This document shows positions 46,167-55,117 of a stretch of 64,000 bases of DNA, in pieces. The notes under the pieces are model-generated. The model saw only the letters and a list, made by a program, of their open reading frames with translations, ran no database searches and was not told the origin of the DNA. The stretch comes from Pseudomonas sp. RIT288 (GTDB lineage: Bacteria; Pseudomonadota; Gammaproteobacteria; Pseudomonadales; Pseudomonadaceae): assembly GCF_000631985.1 (NCBI RefSeq), contig NZ_JFYN01000009.1, positions 62,001 to 126,000 of the forward strand, given 5' to 3'. The position numbers and the translations under genes were made by a program. Position 1 is the stretch's first letter, and every line of letters begins with the position of its first letter.

Positions 46167-47093
46167 TCAGGCCGCGCGTTCGTCGCCTGGGCTGCGCTCA
46201 AAGTAACGCTTGTACTCGCGACTGAACTGCGACGTACTCTGATACCCCACCCGATGCGCCACCTGCGCCACCCCAAGCCCTTCGACGACCAGCAAGGTCT
46301 GCGCCTTGAGCAGGCGCAAGCGCTTCAGATACTGCACCGGCGACAACAGCGTGCTGCGCTTGAAGTGCTCGTGGAAGGACGACACGCTCATGTTGGCACA
46401 ACTGGCCAAAGTCTCGACATTCAACGGCTCAGTGTAATGCGCATGCAGATGACTGATCGACGCCGCCACCCGGGCGAACTGCCCCTGCTGTTCCACCAGC
46501 GCGCGCAACACATCGGCCTGCGGTCCGCGCAGTGCGGTAAACAACAATTCACGCACCCGCGCCGGCCCGAGAATCTGCCGCTCCAGCGGATCGTGCAGGC
46601 AGCGCAACAAACGTTCGACGCAGCCACGCATGTCATCGTCGAGCACCACCGAGGTCATCGACTCCGGTGTCTGTGCCGGAATGTGCCGCCCCGGCGCCAG
46701 TCCCATGGCCAGCACCAGCTCGCCGAGCAACACCCGGTCGATGGCCACCGACACTCCGAGCAACGGCGCATCCGGCAAGGCAAAGGTTTCGCACTCGAAC
46801 GGCACCGGCAGCGCCTGAATCAGGTAGTGCCCGGCGCCATATTCCATGGTGCGCGGGCCGAGGAACGCCAGTTTGCTGCCCTGGGCGATGATCATCAGGC
46901 TCGGCTCATAAATGTGCGGGCCACGCGCCACGTCGCAACTGGCGCGCAATACCTGCACGCCGGGCAGACCGGTCTGGCTGTAACCATCGCAAAGCGCCAG
47001 CGGCTCGATCAGCGAAACCAGCGTGGCATTGGCATCAAGGTGGCGGGTCAACTGCATCGGAGGGGTCTTCAAAAAAGTCACGGAAAAAGGCAT
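46167..47093 (-). CDS. AraC family transcriptional regulator
   Basis: 308 residues. The N-terminal cupin-type sensor of the AraC_N group (LGPRTMEYGAGHYLIQALPVPFECE) is followed by two helix-turn-helix units (NVETLASCANMSVSSFHEHFKR and GVAQVAHRVGYQSTSQFSREYKRYF). The divergent alcohol dehydrogenase gene, 153 bp away, is the natural target. The start is at 47093 or the ATG at 47057; neither has a strong ribosome site. Confidence 0.88.
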   Translation of the reverse strand: MPFSVTFLKTPPMQLTRHLDANATLVSLIEPLALCDGYSQTGLPGVQVLRASCDVARGPHIYEPSLMIIAQGSKLAFLGPRTMEYGAGHYLIQALPVPFECETFALPDAPLLGVSVAIDRVLLGELVLAMGLAPGRHIPAQTPESMTSVVLDDDMRGCVERLLRCLHDPLERQILGPARVRELLFTALRGPQADVLRALVEQQGQFARVAASISHLHAHYTEPLNVETLASCANMSVSSFHEHFKRSTLLSPVQYLKRLRLLKAQTLLVVEGLGVAQVAHRVGYQSTSQFSREYKRYFERSPGDERAA

Positions 47094-47246
47094 GCAAGCA
47101 TCATCGCAGATCCTTTCGTCAATGCGCTTGCCCAGACCTGCATGCCGGAGGATTAGGCATGAGAGCCGGAGGAATTGTCATGGCCGCAGCGGCAGACGGC
47201 GCCCAAAATGCGCCACCTCACCTGTCACTGCTTTTGCGAGGTTCTC

Positions 47247-48299
47247 ATGTACACCGCTATCGGTTATGCCGCTCAATCGGCCACCACTCCCCTCGCCCCG
47301 ATGAAATTCGAACGCCGCAGTCCACGCGCTGATGATGTGGCGATCGAGATCCTGTATTGCGGCGTCTGCCACTCCGACATCCATCAGGCGCGCAACGAAT
47401 GGGGCATCGCTGTTTATCCGTTGATGCCCGGCCATGAGATCGTCGGCAAAGTCACCGCCGTGGGTGCGAACGTTACCCGACATAACGTCGGCGATCTGGT
47501 CGGTGTCGGCTGCATGGTCGACTCCTGCCGCTCCTGCGCCGCCTGCCAGCAGAACCTCGAGCAATACTGCCTCGAAGGCCCGACCATGACCTACGCCACC
47601 CCGGACCGGGTCGATGGCAGCAACACCATGGGCGGCTACTCCGACAGCATCGTGGTCAGCGAACACTTCGTGGTGCGCATCCCGGAGAAACTCGACCTGG
47701 CCAGCGCCGCGCCGATCCTCTGTGCCGGCATCACCACCTACTCGCCGCTCAAGCATTACGGAGTCAAGGCCGGTGACAAGGTCGGGATTCTCGGCATGGG
47801 CGGCCTCGGCCATATGGGCATCAAGTTCGCCAAGGCCATGGGCGCGGAAGTCACGCTGTTCACCCGTTCGGCCAGCAAGGCCGAAGAAGGTCGTCGTCAG
47901 GGCGCCGATCATGTGATCGTCTCCACCGATGCCGAGCAGATGGCCGCCGCCGCTGGCCGTTTCGACTTCCTGCTCGACACCATTCCGGTGCAGCATGATC
48001 TCAATCCGTACCTCGACACCCTGCGCTTCGACGGCGTGCACATCATCGTCGGTCTGATCGAACCGGTTGATCCGCCGATACACGCCGGCAAACTGGTGAT
48101 GAGCCGCCGCGTACTCGCCGGCTCCTTGATCGGTGGCATCGCCGAAACCCAGGAAGTGCTGGATTTCTGCGCCGAGCACAACATCACCTGCGACATCGAA
48201 ATGCTCGACATCCGCCAGATCAACGAGGCTTACGCGCGGATGATTGCCGGTGACGTGAAGTATCGCTTCGTGATCGACATGGCGACGCTCAAGGTTTAA
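47247..48299 (+). CDS. zinc-dependent NAD(P)-linked alcohol dehydrogenase (YahK-like)
   Basis: 350 residues, medium-chain dehydrogenase. The catalytic zinc ligands are seen in YCGVCHSDIH and GHEIVG. The structural-zinc cysteines are in MVDSCRSCAACQQNLEQYC. The nucleotide-binding glycine motif is GMGGLGHMGIKFAK. The pattern matches the cinnamyl-alcohol/aldehyde reductase group that includes E. coli YahK, which prefers NADPH and broad aldehydes. The ATG follows GCGAGG. It is probably regulated by the divergent AraC protein. Confidence 0.9.
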   Translation: MYTAIGYAAQSATTPLAPMKFERRSPRADDVAIEILYCGVCHSDIHQARNEWGIAVYPLMPGHEIVGKVTAVGANVTRHNVGDLVGVGCMVDSCRSCAACQQNLEQYCLEGPTMTYATPDRVDGSNTMGGYSDSIVVSEHFVVRIPEKLDLASAAPILCAGITTYSPLKHYGVKAGDKVGILGMGGLGHMGIKFAKAMGAEVTLFTRSASKAEEGRRQGADHVIVSTDAEQMAAAAGRFDFLLDTIPVQHDLNPYLDTLRFDGVHIIVGLIEPVDPPIHAGKLVMSRRVLAGSLIGGIAETQEVLDFCAEHNITCDIEMLDIRQINEAYARMIAGDVKYRFVIDMATLKV

Positions 48300-48303
48300 G
48301 GCC

Positions 48304-49107
48304 TCAGACCTTCAAGCCAAGCTCCGCCGAGAGCCGGGCTGTGACCCCTTTGATCAGGGGGATCAGCTCGGCCATTTTTTCCAGCGGCATGTACGGCACG
48401 GTGCTGGCGATACTGATCGCCGCCACAATGCGCTTGCTCGCATCACGAATCGGCGCCGCCACACAGCGGATCGACGGCTCGTTATCTTCCAGATCGAAGG
48501 CGTAGCCACCGGCCACGTACTCGGTCATGCGCTGTTCGAGCTGTTCCCAGGACTGCTGCGGATGCTGCGGCCAGAACTGACTTTTCCCACCCGCCGGCAG
48601 GCTGATGTCGTACAGGCGCTGCCAATCCTGCGGCGAATCATCGAGCATCAACGCCTTGCCAATCCCGGTGCGTGCCAGCGGCATGCGATGGCCGACCCGC
48701 GAGCGCATTTCCGGGCCGTTGCGCCCCGGATTCTTCAGCAGATACAAGACCTCGTCGCCCTCGCGAATGCCCAAGTGCACGGTGTCGCCGGTCAGCGCCG
48801 ACAACTCGTCCAGATACGGCCCGGCCAGACTCACCAGCGGTAACTCTTCGCGTGCCTGAAACCCCAGCTCGATCAACTTCGGCCCCAGCAGATAGCCGAT
48901 TTGCGGCACCACGCGCAGGTAGCGCTCGTCCACCAGGCAACTGGCCAGACGATGGGTGGTGCTGCGCGTGGTGCCGATCAGCCGGGCGATCTCTTTCAGA
49001 TCGCGGGCGCCACTGGCCACCGCCTGCACCACACCCAGTCCGCGAAGCAGCGTCTGAGTACCGGTGGGTGCGGCGTCCTTGGTTTTTTCCGGGGCGTCTT
49101 CCTGCAT
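48304..49107 (-). CDS. IclR family transcriptional regulator, probable dgo regulator
   Basis: 267 residues. The N-terminal winged helix (GVVQAVASGARDLKEIARLIGTTRSTTHRLASCL) precedes an IclR effector domain (VHLGIREGDEVLYLLKN, ARTGIGKALMLDD, AAPIRDASKRIVAAISIAS). It is the last gene of the D-galactonate cluster, on the same strand and 60 bp past the transporter, so it most likely senses galactonate or KDGal. E. coli DgoR is a GntR protein, so this is a different solution. Confidence 0.88.
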   Translation of the reverse strand: MQEDAPEKTKDAAPTGTQTLLRGLGVVQAVASGARDLKEIARLIGTTRSTTHRLASCLVDERYLRVVPQIGYLLGPKLIELGFQAREELPLVSLAGPYLDELSALTGDTVHLGIREGDEVLYLLKNPGRNGPEMRSRVGHRMPLARTGIGKALMLDDSPQDWQRLYDISLPAGGKSQFWPQHPQQSWEQLEQRMTEYVAGGYAFDLEDNEPSIRCVAAPIRDASKRIVAAISIASTVPYMPLEKMAELIPLIKGVTARLSAELGLKV

Positions 49108-49167
49108 ATCCAGCCTTTACCGTTGAGCGAGGGAACGGGCGGCATTATGGTCGCCCGACGCAGACCA

Positions 49168-50472
49168 CTACAACTCGATACGTTCGACCTTGCCCACCAG
49201 CAACACGTAGGACAATGCACCGATCAGCGCCAGAACCGCGATGTAGGTGATCGCCGGGGCAAACGAATCACCACGGGCGAGGAACCCGATGACAATCGGC
49301 GTGGCAATTGCCGACAGGTTGCCGATGAAGTTGAACACCCCGCCGGTCAACCCCAGCAACCGCGCAGGCGCCAGGGTCGAGACCAGCGACCAGGTGATCG
49401 AGGCCAGCCCGTTGCCGAAAAACGCCAACGCCAGAAAGGCGATCACCAGCGGCGTCGATTCAACAAAATTGGCGCCGATGATCGAGGTGGAAATCAGCAA
49501 CCCGCCAATGATCGGCAACTTGCGCGCAAAGCCCACGCTGCAGCCACGCCGGATCAGCAAGTCAGAAAAGAATCCCGAGCACAGCACGCCGACAAAAGCC
49601 GCGAGAAACGGCAGCGACGCCAACAGGCCGGACTTGATGAAGTCCATGCCACGGTATTTCACCAGATAGGTCGGGAACCACGTCAGGAAGAACCACAGCG
49701 TCGAGTTCAGGCAGAACTGGCCGAGGTAGATGCCCCACAATTTGCGTTTGCTCAGGACGATACCGAGGTCGGTCCAACTGAACGAGGCCTTGGCCGTCTG
49801 CGCTTGAATATCCACCAGTCCGCCACCCTCGCGGATCAGGTCGATCTCCGCGTCGTTGGCGCCCTTGAAGTCTCGCGGTTCGCGATACACCGCGTACCAG
49901 ATCGCCGCCCAGATGATGCCCGCCGCACCGGTTGCGACAAACACCATGTGCCAGCCGAATTCATGTTGCAGCCAGGCCAGCACCGGGGTCAGAAAGGCCA
50001 GGCCGACAAACTGTCCGGAGGTGTAGAAACCTATCGCCGTGGCCCGCTCGCGCTCAGGAAACCAGGTGGTCACCACGCGGCTGTTGATCGGATAGGCCGG
50101 GGCTTCCAAAGCGCCGACTGCCATGCGCAGCACGAACAGCGCAATGAAACTCGCAGCGAAGCCGAGCAGCACCGTGGCCAGCGACCACAGCAGTAGCGCG
50201 ACGCTATAGAGGATGCGCGGCGGCACCCGATCCACCAGCCAGCCGCCGGGGATCTGCATCGCGGCGTAGGTCCAGCCGAATGCGGAGAAAATCAGCCCGA
50301 CGTGAACCGGGTCGATGCCCAGTTCGCTGGTCAGCGCGGGCGCGGCAATCGACAGGTTGCTGCGGTCGAGGTAGTTGATGACCACGGTGATGAACAACAG
50401 CACCATGATGAAAAACCGCCTGCGGCTAGGCGTGACTAAAGACGCCTGCCCGGTGAGGGTTTGCGTTGGCAT
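49168..50472 (-). CDS. dgoT: MFS transporter, probable D-galactonate:H+ symporter
   Basis: 434 residues and twelve hydrophobic segments. The anion:cation symporter (ACS) family signature is seen early in VVINYLDRSNLSIAAPAL, with GWLVDRVPPR between helices 2 and 3. The galactonate assignment rests on its place between dgoD and the IclR gene. The sequence alone would also fit glucarate or other hexonate uptake. The gap to dgoD (172 bp) holds a twin repeat. Confidence 0.87.
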   Translation of the reverse strand: MPTQTLTGQASLVTPSRRRFFIMVLLFITVVINYLDRSNLSIAAPALTSELGIDPVHVGLIFSAFGWTYAAMQIPGGWLVDRVPPRILYSVALLLWSLATVLLGFAASFIALFVLRMAVGALEAPAYPINSRVVTTWFPERERATAIGFYTSGQFVGLAFLTPVLAWLQHEFGWHMVFVATGAAGIIWAAIWYAVYREPRDFKGANDAEIDLIREGGGLVDIQAQTAKASFSWTDLGIVLSKRKLWGIYLGQFCLNSTLWFFLTWFPTYLVKYRGMDFIKSGLLASLPFLAAFVGVLCSGFFSDLLIRRGCSVGFARKLPIIGGLLISTSIIGANFVESTPLVIAFLALAFFGNGLASITWSLVSTLAPARLLGLTGGVFNFIGNLSAIATPIVIGFLARGDSFAPAITYIAVLALIGALSYVLLVGKVERIEL

Positions 50473-50527
50473 GGGGGGTGCCTCTTCTTATGATTATTTG
50501 AGGTTGGCCTATGGCCTTGCACTAGTC

Positions 50528-50618
50528 CCTGTAGGAGTGAGCCTGCTCGCGATTCGGTAGCACATCCGGCATTGATCTGACAGACAAGACGCCATCGCGA
50601 GCAGGCTCGCTCCTACAG
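50528..50618. repeat. twin REP-like palindrome, type B
   Basis: CCTGTAGGAGTGAGCCTGCTCGCGA and complementary right arm. It sits inside the dgo transcription unit between dgoD and dgoT and could set their relative mRNA levels. Confidence 0.85.
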
Positions 50619-50644
50619 GGGATTTGTGGTGGTCCAGAAGGGAA

Positions 50645-51793
50645 TCACCACTCGGCAAAACTGCCATCGGCATGGCGCCAGATCGGGTTGCGCCAGCGGT
50701 GGCCGACGGCGGCGCGTTCGATCACGTATTCCTCGTTGATCTCGATGCCCAGCCCCGGCCCGTTCGGAATCTTCACGAAGCCCTGGTCGTAGTCGAATAC
50801 CCGCGGATCCTTCACGTAGTCGAGCAGATCGTTGCTCTCGTTGTAATGAATGCCCAGGCTCTGCTCCTGAATGAACGCGTTGTAGCAAGCCGCATCCAGT
50901 TGCAGGCACGCCGCCAGCGCAATCGGCCCCAGCGGGCAATGCAGCGCCAGCGCCACGTCGTAGGCTTCAGCCATGTTGGCGATCTTGCGGGTTTCGGTGA
51001 TACCGCCGGCATGAGAGGCATCCGGCTGGATGATGTCGACGTAACCTTCGCTCAACACCCGCTTGAAATCCCAGCGCGAGAACAGCCGTTCGCCCAGGGC
51101 AATCGGTGTGCTGGTCAACGGCGCCAGCTCTTTCAGCGCTTCATAGTTTTCGCTGAGCACCGGCTCTTCGATGAACATCAGTTTGTACGGGTCGAGTTCC
51201 TTCATCAGCACCTTGGCCATCGGCTTGTGCACCCGACCGTGGAAGTCCACGCCGATACCGACGTTCGGCCCGACGGCATCGCGCACCGCAGCCACGTTAG
51301 CCAGGGCCAGATCGACTTTTTCGAAGGAGTCGAGGAACTGCAGCTCTTCGGTGCCGTTCATTTTCACCGCAGTAAAACCACGGCTTACCGCCTCTTTCGC
51401 GGCACGGGCGGTGTCGGCCGGACGATCGCCACCGATCCACGAATACACACGAATCTTGTCGCGCACCTGACCGCCGAGCAGATCGCTGACCGACACGCCG
51501 AGGGCCTTGCCCTTGATGTCCCACAGCGCCTGATCGATACCGGCCAGCGCACTCATGTGGATCGCACCGCCACGGTAGAAGCCGCCACGGTACAGCACGG
51601 TCCAGATGTCCTCGATGTTGCGTGGGTCTTTGCCGATCAGGTAGTCGGACAATTCTTCAACGGCAGCGGCGACGGTGTGGGCACGGCCTTCGACCACAGG
51701 CTCGCCCCAACCGGTCACGCCCTCATCGGTTTCGACCTTGAGGAAGCACCAGCGCGGCGGGACGATGAAGGTGGTGAGTTTGGTGATTTTCAT
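50645..51793 (-). CDS. dgoD: D-galactonate dehydratase
   Basis: 382 residues, enolase superfamily. Metal ligands are in VDFHGR, FIEEPV and ALGERL, and the general acid/base histidines in VDFHG and DASHAGG. It dehydrates D-galactonate to 2-keto-3-deoxygalactonate. The length and the start [15 protein letters not shown] match DgoD closely. It lies 48 bp downstream of dgoA. Confidence 0.96.
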   Translation of the reverse strand: MKITKLTTFIVPPRWCFLKVETDEGVTGWGEPVVEGRAHTVAAAVEELSDYLIGKDPRNIEDIWTVLYRGGFYRGGAIHMSALAGIDQALWDIKGKALGVSVSDLLGGQVRDKIRVYSWIGGDRPADTARAAKEAVSRGFTAVKMNGTEELQFLDSFEKVDLALANVAAVRDAVGPNVGIGVDFHGRVHKPMAKVLMKELDPYKLMFIEEPVLSENYEALKELAPLTSTPIALGERLFSRWDFKRVLSEGYVDIIQPDASHAGGITETRKIANMAEAYDVALALHCPLGPIALAACLQLDAACYNAFIQEQSLGIHYNESNDLLDYVKDPRVFDYDQGFVKIPNGPGLGIEINEEYVIERAAVGHRWRNPIWRHADGSFAEW

Positions 51794-51841
51794 CTGCTTG
51801 TCTCTCTTGTTAGATGCAGCGCACGCAGCGCCGGATAAATC

Positions 51842-52462
51842 TCAGCGAAGGGCTTTCCAGGCAGCCACGTAGGCCTTGGCATTGGCCGCCACTTGCTCAG
51901 TCGTCATGCCCGGTTTGAACAGGCCGGAACCGAGGCCGAAACCTTTCACGCCAGCGTCGATGAACGCCTGCATGTTGTCCGGGGTGATCCCGCCGACCGG
52001 CGCCAGCACCGTCCCGGAGGGCAACACCGCGAGCCACGCCTTGACCACCGCCGGGCCCATCTGCTCGGCCGGGAACAGCTTGAGAATGTCCGCGCCCTCC
52101 TCCAGCGCCGCGAACGCTTCGGTCGGCGTGGCGACACCCGGCGACAGGTACAGCCCCGCCGCTTTCGCCGCACGCAGCAATTTGGCGTCGCTGTGCGGCA
52201 TGACAATCACTTGGCCGCCCGCCTCTTTCACCCGCTCGACCTGCTCCGGGGTCAACACCGTGCCGGCACCGATCAGGCAATCGGCAGGCAAGGTCTGACG
52301 CAGGATGCGGATACTGTCGTACGGCGACGGAGAATTGAGCGGTACTTCGATGACGCGAAATCCGGCGGCATACAGGACTTTTCCGACAGCAGCGGCTTCC
52401 TGCGGTTGCAGGCCACGCAGGATTGCGATCAGACCGTTTTGTGCCAATGCTTGCTTGAGCAT
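51842..52462 (-). CDS. dgoA: 2-dehydro-3-deoxy-6-phosphogalactonate aldolase
   Basis: 206 residues, KDPG-aldolase family. The Schiff-base lysine is in ILKLFPAEQMG, with GAGTVLTPEQ and LSPGVATPTE preceding it. It splits KDPGal to pyruvate and glyceraldehyde-3-phosphate. The ATG at 52462 follows CTGGAGGCCTGAC; the frame upstream is open but overlaps dgoK. It is 19 bp from dgoK. Confidence 0.95.
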   Translation of the reverse strand: MLKQALAQNGLIAILRGLQPQEAAAVGKVLYAAGFRVIEVPLNSPSPYDSIRILRQTLPADCLIGAGTVLTPEQVERVKEAGGQVIVMPHSDAKLLRAAKAAGLYLSPGVATPTEAFAALEEGADILKLFPAEQMGPAVVKAWLAVLPSGTVLAPVGGITPDNMQAFIDAGVKGFGLGSGLFKPGMTTEQVAANAKAYVAAWKALR

Positions 52463-52481
52463 GTCAGGCCTCCAGTCAGGG

Positions 52482-53471
52482 TTAACGGGATGAGGAATCG
52501 AGCAGCCCGGCGGCCAGCGCCAGTTGCCACAGACCACGCTCGGTGGCCTGCTCGGCCAGCGTGACGCGAGCGAAACCGCAGGCATCGAGGGCACGGCCGT
52601 AACGGGCGCAGAGTTGCGCGTTGCCGATGAGGATGATCGAGGGCAGATGCACGCTGTTGCGGCGGCGGCGCTGAACTATGGCGAGTGCCGCCAGCTCATG
52701 GCCGATCATCAGCCCGGACAGGTAATCCACTTGCGCCGTCGGGGCCAGTTCGCCGGTCAGGCCCAGGGTGCGGGCACTGAATAATGTGGAGAGCACGCCC
52801 AGTTCGCCGTCCGCCGACAGCGCCACTTGCACACCACGGTCAAATGCCACGCCGTCGAACGTTGCACCCTGTTGCTGGGTACGCCCGAGAATGCTGTGTT
52901 CACTGAGCACGGCGAACACTTCGCCGGTCATGAAGGTGTCGAAATGAGTGATGCGGCCCTCGACCACTTCCACCCATTTGGAGTGGCTGCCCGGCAGACC
53001 AATCAACAGATCGCCGCCCGCCTCGGCCGGCAGGTTCTGCAACACGCCGAGGACCTGGGTTTCTTCGCCGCGCATCACGTTGGGCAGCCGCGATCGCTGA
53101 ATCACGCCAGGCACGATGTGCACCCGCGTGCCGCGCAGACTGACCAGTGTTTGCAGGGAATTTCCGAGATTGGCGACGTTCGCCGGCGTCTCGCAGTAGG
53201 CCACTTCGCGCCAGCCCTGGGCGCTGCCGACCATGCCGCAGGCGATCACAGGCAGATCCGGCTGCGCATCGAGCCAGTCGCCGCACGCCTCTTCGAAGGC
53301 CAGTTCAAAACCGTCGGCGCATTCACCACCGTTGATGACTCGCGGCGTCTTCGGTAACTGCATGATCCCGGACGACAGCGCACGCTGCTCCAGCACCATC
53401 CCGCCCGCCGCGAGTTTGTAAGCACGTAATGAGGTCGTCCCCCAGTCGAGCGCGATCAATTGCGCTTGCAT
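52482..53471 (-). CDS. dgoK: 2-dehydro-3-deoxygalactonokinase
   Basis: 329 residues, phosphorylating KDGal for the aldolase. The phosphate-binding opening IALDWGTTSLRAYKL and the internal LLIGLPGSHSKWVEVVEG and GEVFAVLSEHSILG blocks are characteristic of DgoK. First gene of the galactonate operon, so the promoter must lie in the AT-rich 190 bp upstream, which contains a palindrome. Confidence 0.95.
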   Translation of the reverse strand: MQAQLIALDWGTTSLRAYKLAAGGMVLEQRALSSGIMQLPKTPRVINGGECADGFELAFEEACGDWLDAQPDLPVIACGMVGSAQGWREVAYCETPANVANLGNSLQTLVSLRGTRVHIVPGVIQRSRLPNVMRGEETQVLGVLQNLPAEAGGDLLIGLPGSHSKWVEVVEGRITHFDTFMTGEVFAVLSEHSILGRTQQQGATFDGVAFDRGVQVALSADGELGVLSTLFSARTLGLTGELAPTAQVDYLSGLMIGHELAALAIVQRRRRNSVHLPSIILIGNAQLCARYGRALDACGFARVTLAEQATERGLWQLALAAGLLDSSSR

Positions 53472-53551
53472 CGCTTCACCTGTTTTGTTTTTGGCAGTGA
53501 GTGCGACGGACTATAAACCTTGGCGCAGGAAAATCTCAATATATAAATATC

Positions 53552-53570
53552 ATTCCCATATTATGGGATT
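53552..53570. promoter_or_regulatory. palindrome in the dgo promoter region
   Basis: ATTCCCATATTATGGGATT is a near-perfect dyad within an AT-rich stretch 80-100 bp upstream of dgoK. It is of the size recognised by IclR proteins and lies between plausible minus-strand promoter elements (TTGTAA and TATATT). Confidence 0.45.
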
Positions 53571-53661
53571 TACAAGTGTAACAGCCGTTTCTCTGCCAAA
53601 TCTCTAAAATGCCGATCCCACTCACGCGACGACCGCTCTCGACAGGTTCAAGGAAGACAAA

Positions 53662-54108
53662 ATGAAAACCGCTTTAAAGGCGTTACTGCTCTGCAGCGCA
53701 CTCTGCTTCGCGGCGATTGCCAGTGCCTTGCCCGCTATCAGAGAGGGCGATATCTGGGCCTACAAAACCCGGCCGGGTGAAGAAGCCTCGACCTTGACCA
53801 TCCTCAAAATCGAAAGCTATCCGCACTACGGCACCGTCGTGCATATCCGCGTTGATGGCATTCGGATGACCAACCCGGTCACCGGAGGCGAGTTCACCGC
53901 AATGCCCCACCTGCCTTTTCAGACCGAGGCTTTGCGGCGTAGCCTGACTCGCCGCGTGGGAGAGACGGCGCAGATTCCGGATTTCAGTCAGGGCTACACC
54001 TACTGGAAAGCGGCCTTCGATGAAGAGAAGGCCGGGGCTTTCAAGATTTCCGTGCGAAAGACACTTGATGGATTGCTCAGCGGTCATTGGGAATCCGCAG
54101 AGAAGTGA
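53662..54108 (+). CDS. secreted protein of unknown function
   Basis: 148 residues. The signal peptide MKTALKALLLCSALCFAAIASA has a likely cut after ASA. The mature part has no cysteine motif or recognisable domain. It contains REGDIWAYKTRPGEE, HIRVDGIRMTNPVTGGEF and a Trp-rich YTYWKAAFDEEKAG segment, looking like a small periplasmic beta-rich protein. An AAGGAAGAC ribosome site precedes the ATG. Convergent with the lipoprotein gene at 54152. Confidence 0.75.
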   Translation: MKTALKALLLCSALCFAAIASALPAIREGDIWAYKTRPGEEASTLTILKIESYPHYGTVVHIRVDGIRMTNPVTGGEFTAMPHLPFQTEALRRSLTRRVGETAQIPDFSQGYTYWKAAFDEEKAGAFKISVRKTLDGLLSGHWESAEK

Positions 54109-54151
54109 GCATCAGAACAAGGCTTCTTGTGATCAGGCGAGAAGCCCGATC

Positions 54152-54646
54152 TCAATACTGGTCAATTTCCTTTAGCAGCTCGGCAACAGGAATATTCATC
54201 ACGTCTGAATAGTAGATTTTGTAGGAGTAGGAGTTGATTCTGACTTTGCATGCGATTGTTTTTCGCCCCGCCAATACAGCGCTTAAGTCCTTGCTGCTCA
54301 TCAGCGTTTCACTCGTTGAGTCTTTCACACGATAAAACATGAGATCCGCTTTGAAAGTTGATCCGTCTGCAGGCTTCAGAGGCTCAATCCATCCTTCACC
54401 ATATTCATTCAGATTGCGCGACTGCGAAAAATCCCTACTCTCCCCCAACGCGCAAAGCAGCGACTGACTTATCTTGGACTTGAAGAGTTTGTCGACATCG
54501 ACGTCGGAGGAAAAACTGACTTGGTAAATGTTTCGATCCAAGTAGCGCTCTACCCCCAAATACTCGATTTTGGCAGTAGGTTTTCCGTGGCTGATCGCAC
54601 ATGAAGCACACATCGAAAACATCAAAATCAGAATTAACTTACGCAC
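54152..54646 (-). CDS. putative lipoprotein downstream of a PAAR gene, unknown function
   Basis: 164 residues from a GTG at 54646, set by AAGGAAGGAAAT. An N-terminal signal MRKLILILMFSMCASC suggests lipidation at Cys16. The body is rich in Lys, Ser and Tyr (KLFKSKISQSLLCALGESRDFS, RINSYSYKIYYSDVMN), and the DNA is visibly more AT-rich than its neighbours, suggesting acquisition. It lies 11 bp after the PAAR stop, where effector-linked or immunity genes are commonly found. I recognise no family. Confidence 0.7.
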   Translation of the reverse strand: MRKLILILMFSMCASCAISHGKPTAKIEYLGVERYLDRNIYQVSFSSDVDVDKLFKSKISQSLLCALGESRDFSQSRNLNEYGEGWIEPLKPADGSTFKADLMFYRVKDSTSETLMSSKDLSAVLAGRKTIACKVRINSYSYKIYYSDVMNIPVAELLKEIDQY

Positions 54647-54657
54647 ATTTCCTTCCT

Positions 54658-55101
54658 TTAAAATGCAACACCACCGATTCCATCATGCTCTACACGCCCA
54701 TCGCCGCGTTGAATCGCGTAAGGATGATTAGCCATAGGCTCCCCCGTTATCTCGTTAATCACTTGCATCCGATCATCGAAATGCACTGGCATCGGCAACA
54801 GTCCACTAAACGCCGCCCCTCCACCACTTTGTCCAATAATCACCGTGCCCGAACCACCGACCACGACATTGCCGTGCCCACCGGTGCTGTCGAGCGTGGC
54901 GGCGTTCAGGCCATTGATGAATACAGTCCCGGAAACAGCGCCGGTGATCGCGCTGCCACAGGCTGATTTATCGGTCATGCGCGCAGCGGCGAGGCCAGCG
55001 AAGAAGACGTCGGGCGAGCCGGAAACGATCGGGTTGGTACCATGGCCTGGCAATGGGCAGGCGGTCGGGTCGGTGACGCGGGCGGCGGGTTTACCACTCA
55101 G
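54658..55101 (-). CDS. PAAR domain protein with CTG at the start position
   Basis: 147 residues. The PAAR repeats are clear: KPAARVTDPTACPLPGHGTN, AAARMTDKSACGSAITGAV and GHGNVVVGGSGTVIIG. Such proteins cap the type VI secretion VgrG spike. Homologues begin MSGKPAARVTD; here the codon at the Met position is CTG at 55101, seven bases after a perfect AAGGAG, and no in-frame ATG/GTG precedes it. The C-terminal extension (FDDRMQVINEITGEPMANHPY) ends early after GGVAF, shorter than the extension usual in this group. Either a rare CTG start or a damaged gene. No other T6SS gene is in the window. Confidence 0.75.
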   Translation of the reverse strand: MSGKPAARVTDPTACPLPGHGTNPIVSGSPDVFFAGLAAARMTDKSACGSAITGAVSGTVFINGLNAATLDSTGGHGNVVVGGSGTVIIGQSGGGAAFSGLLPMPVHFDDRMQVINEITGEPMANHPYAIQRGDGRVEHDGIGGVAF

Positions 55102-55117
55102 TTCAAAGCTCCTTGCT

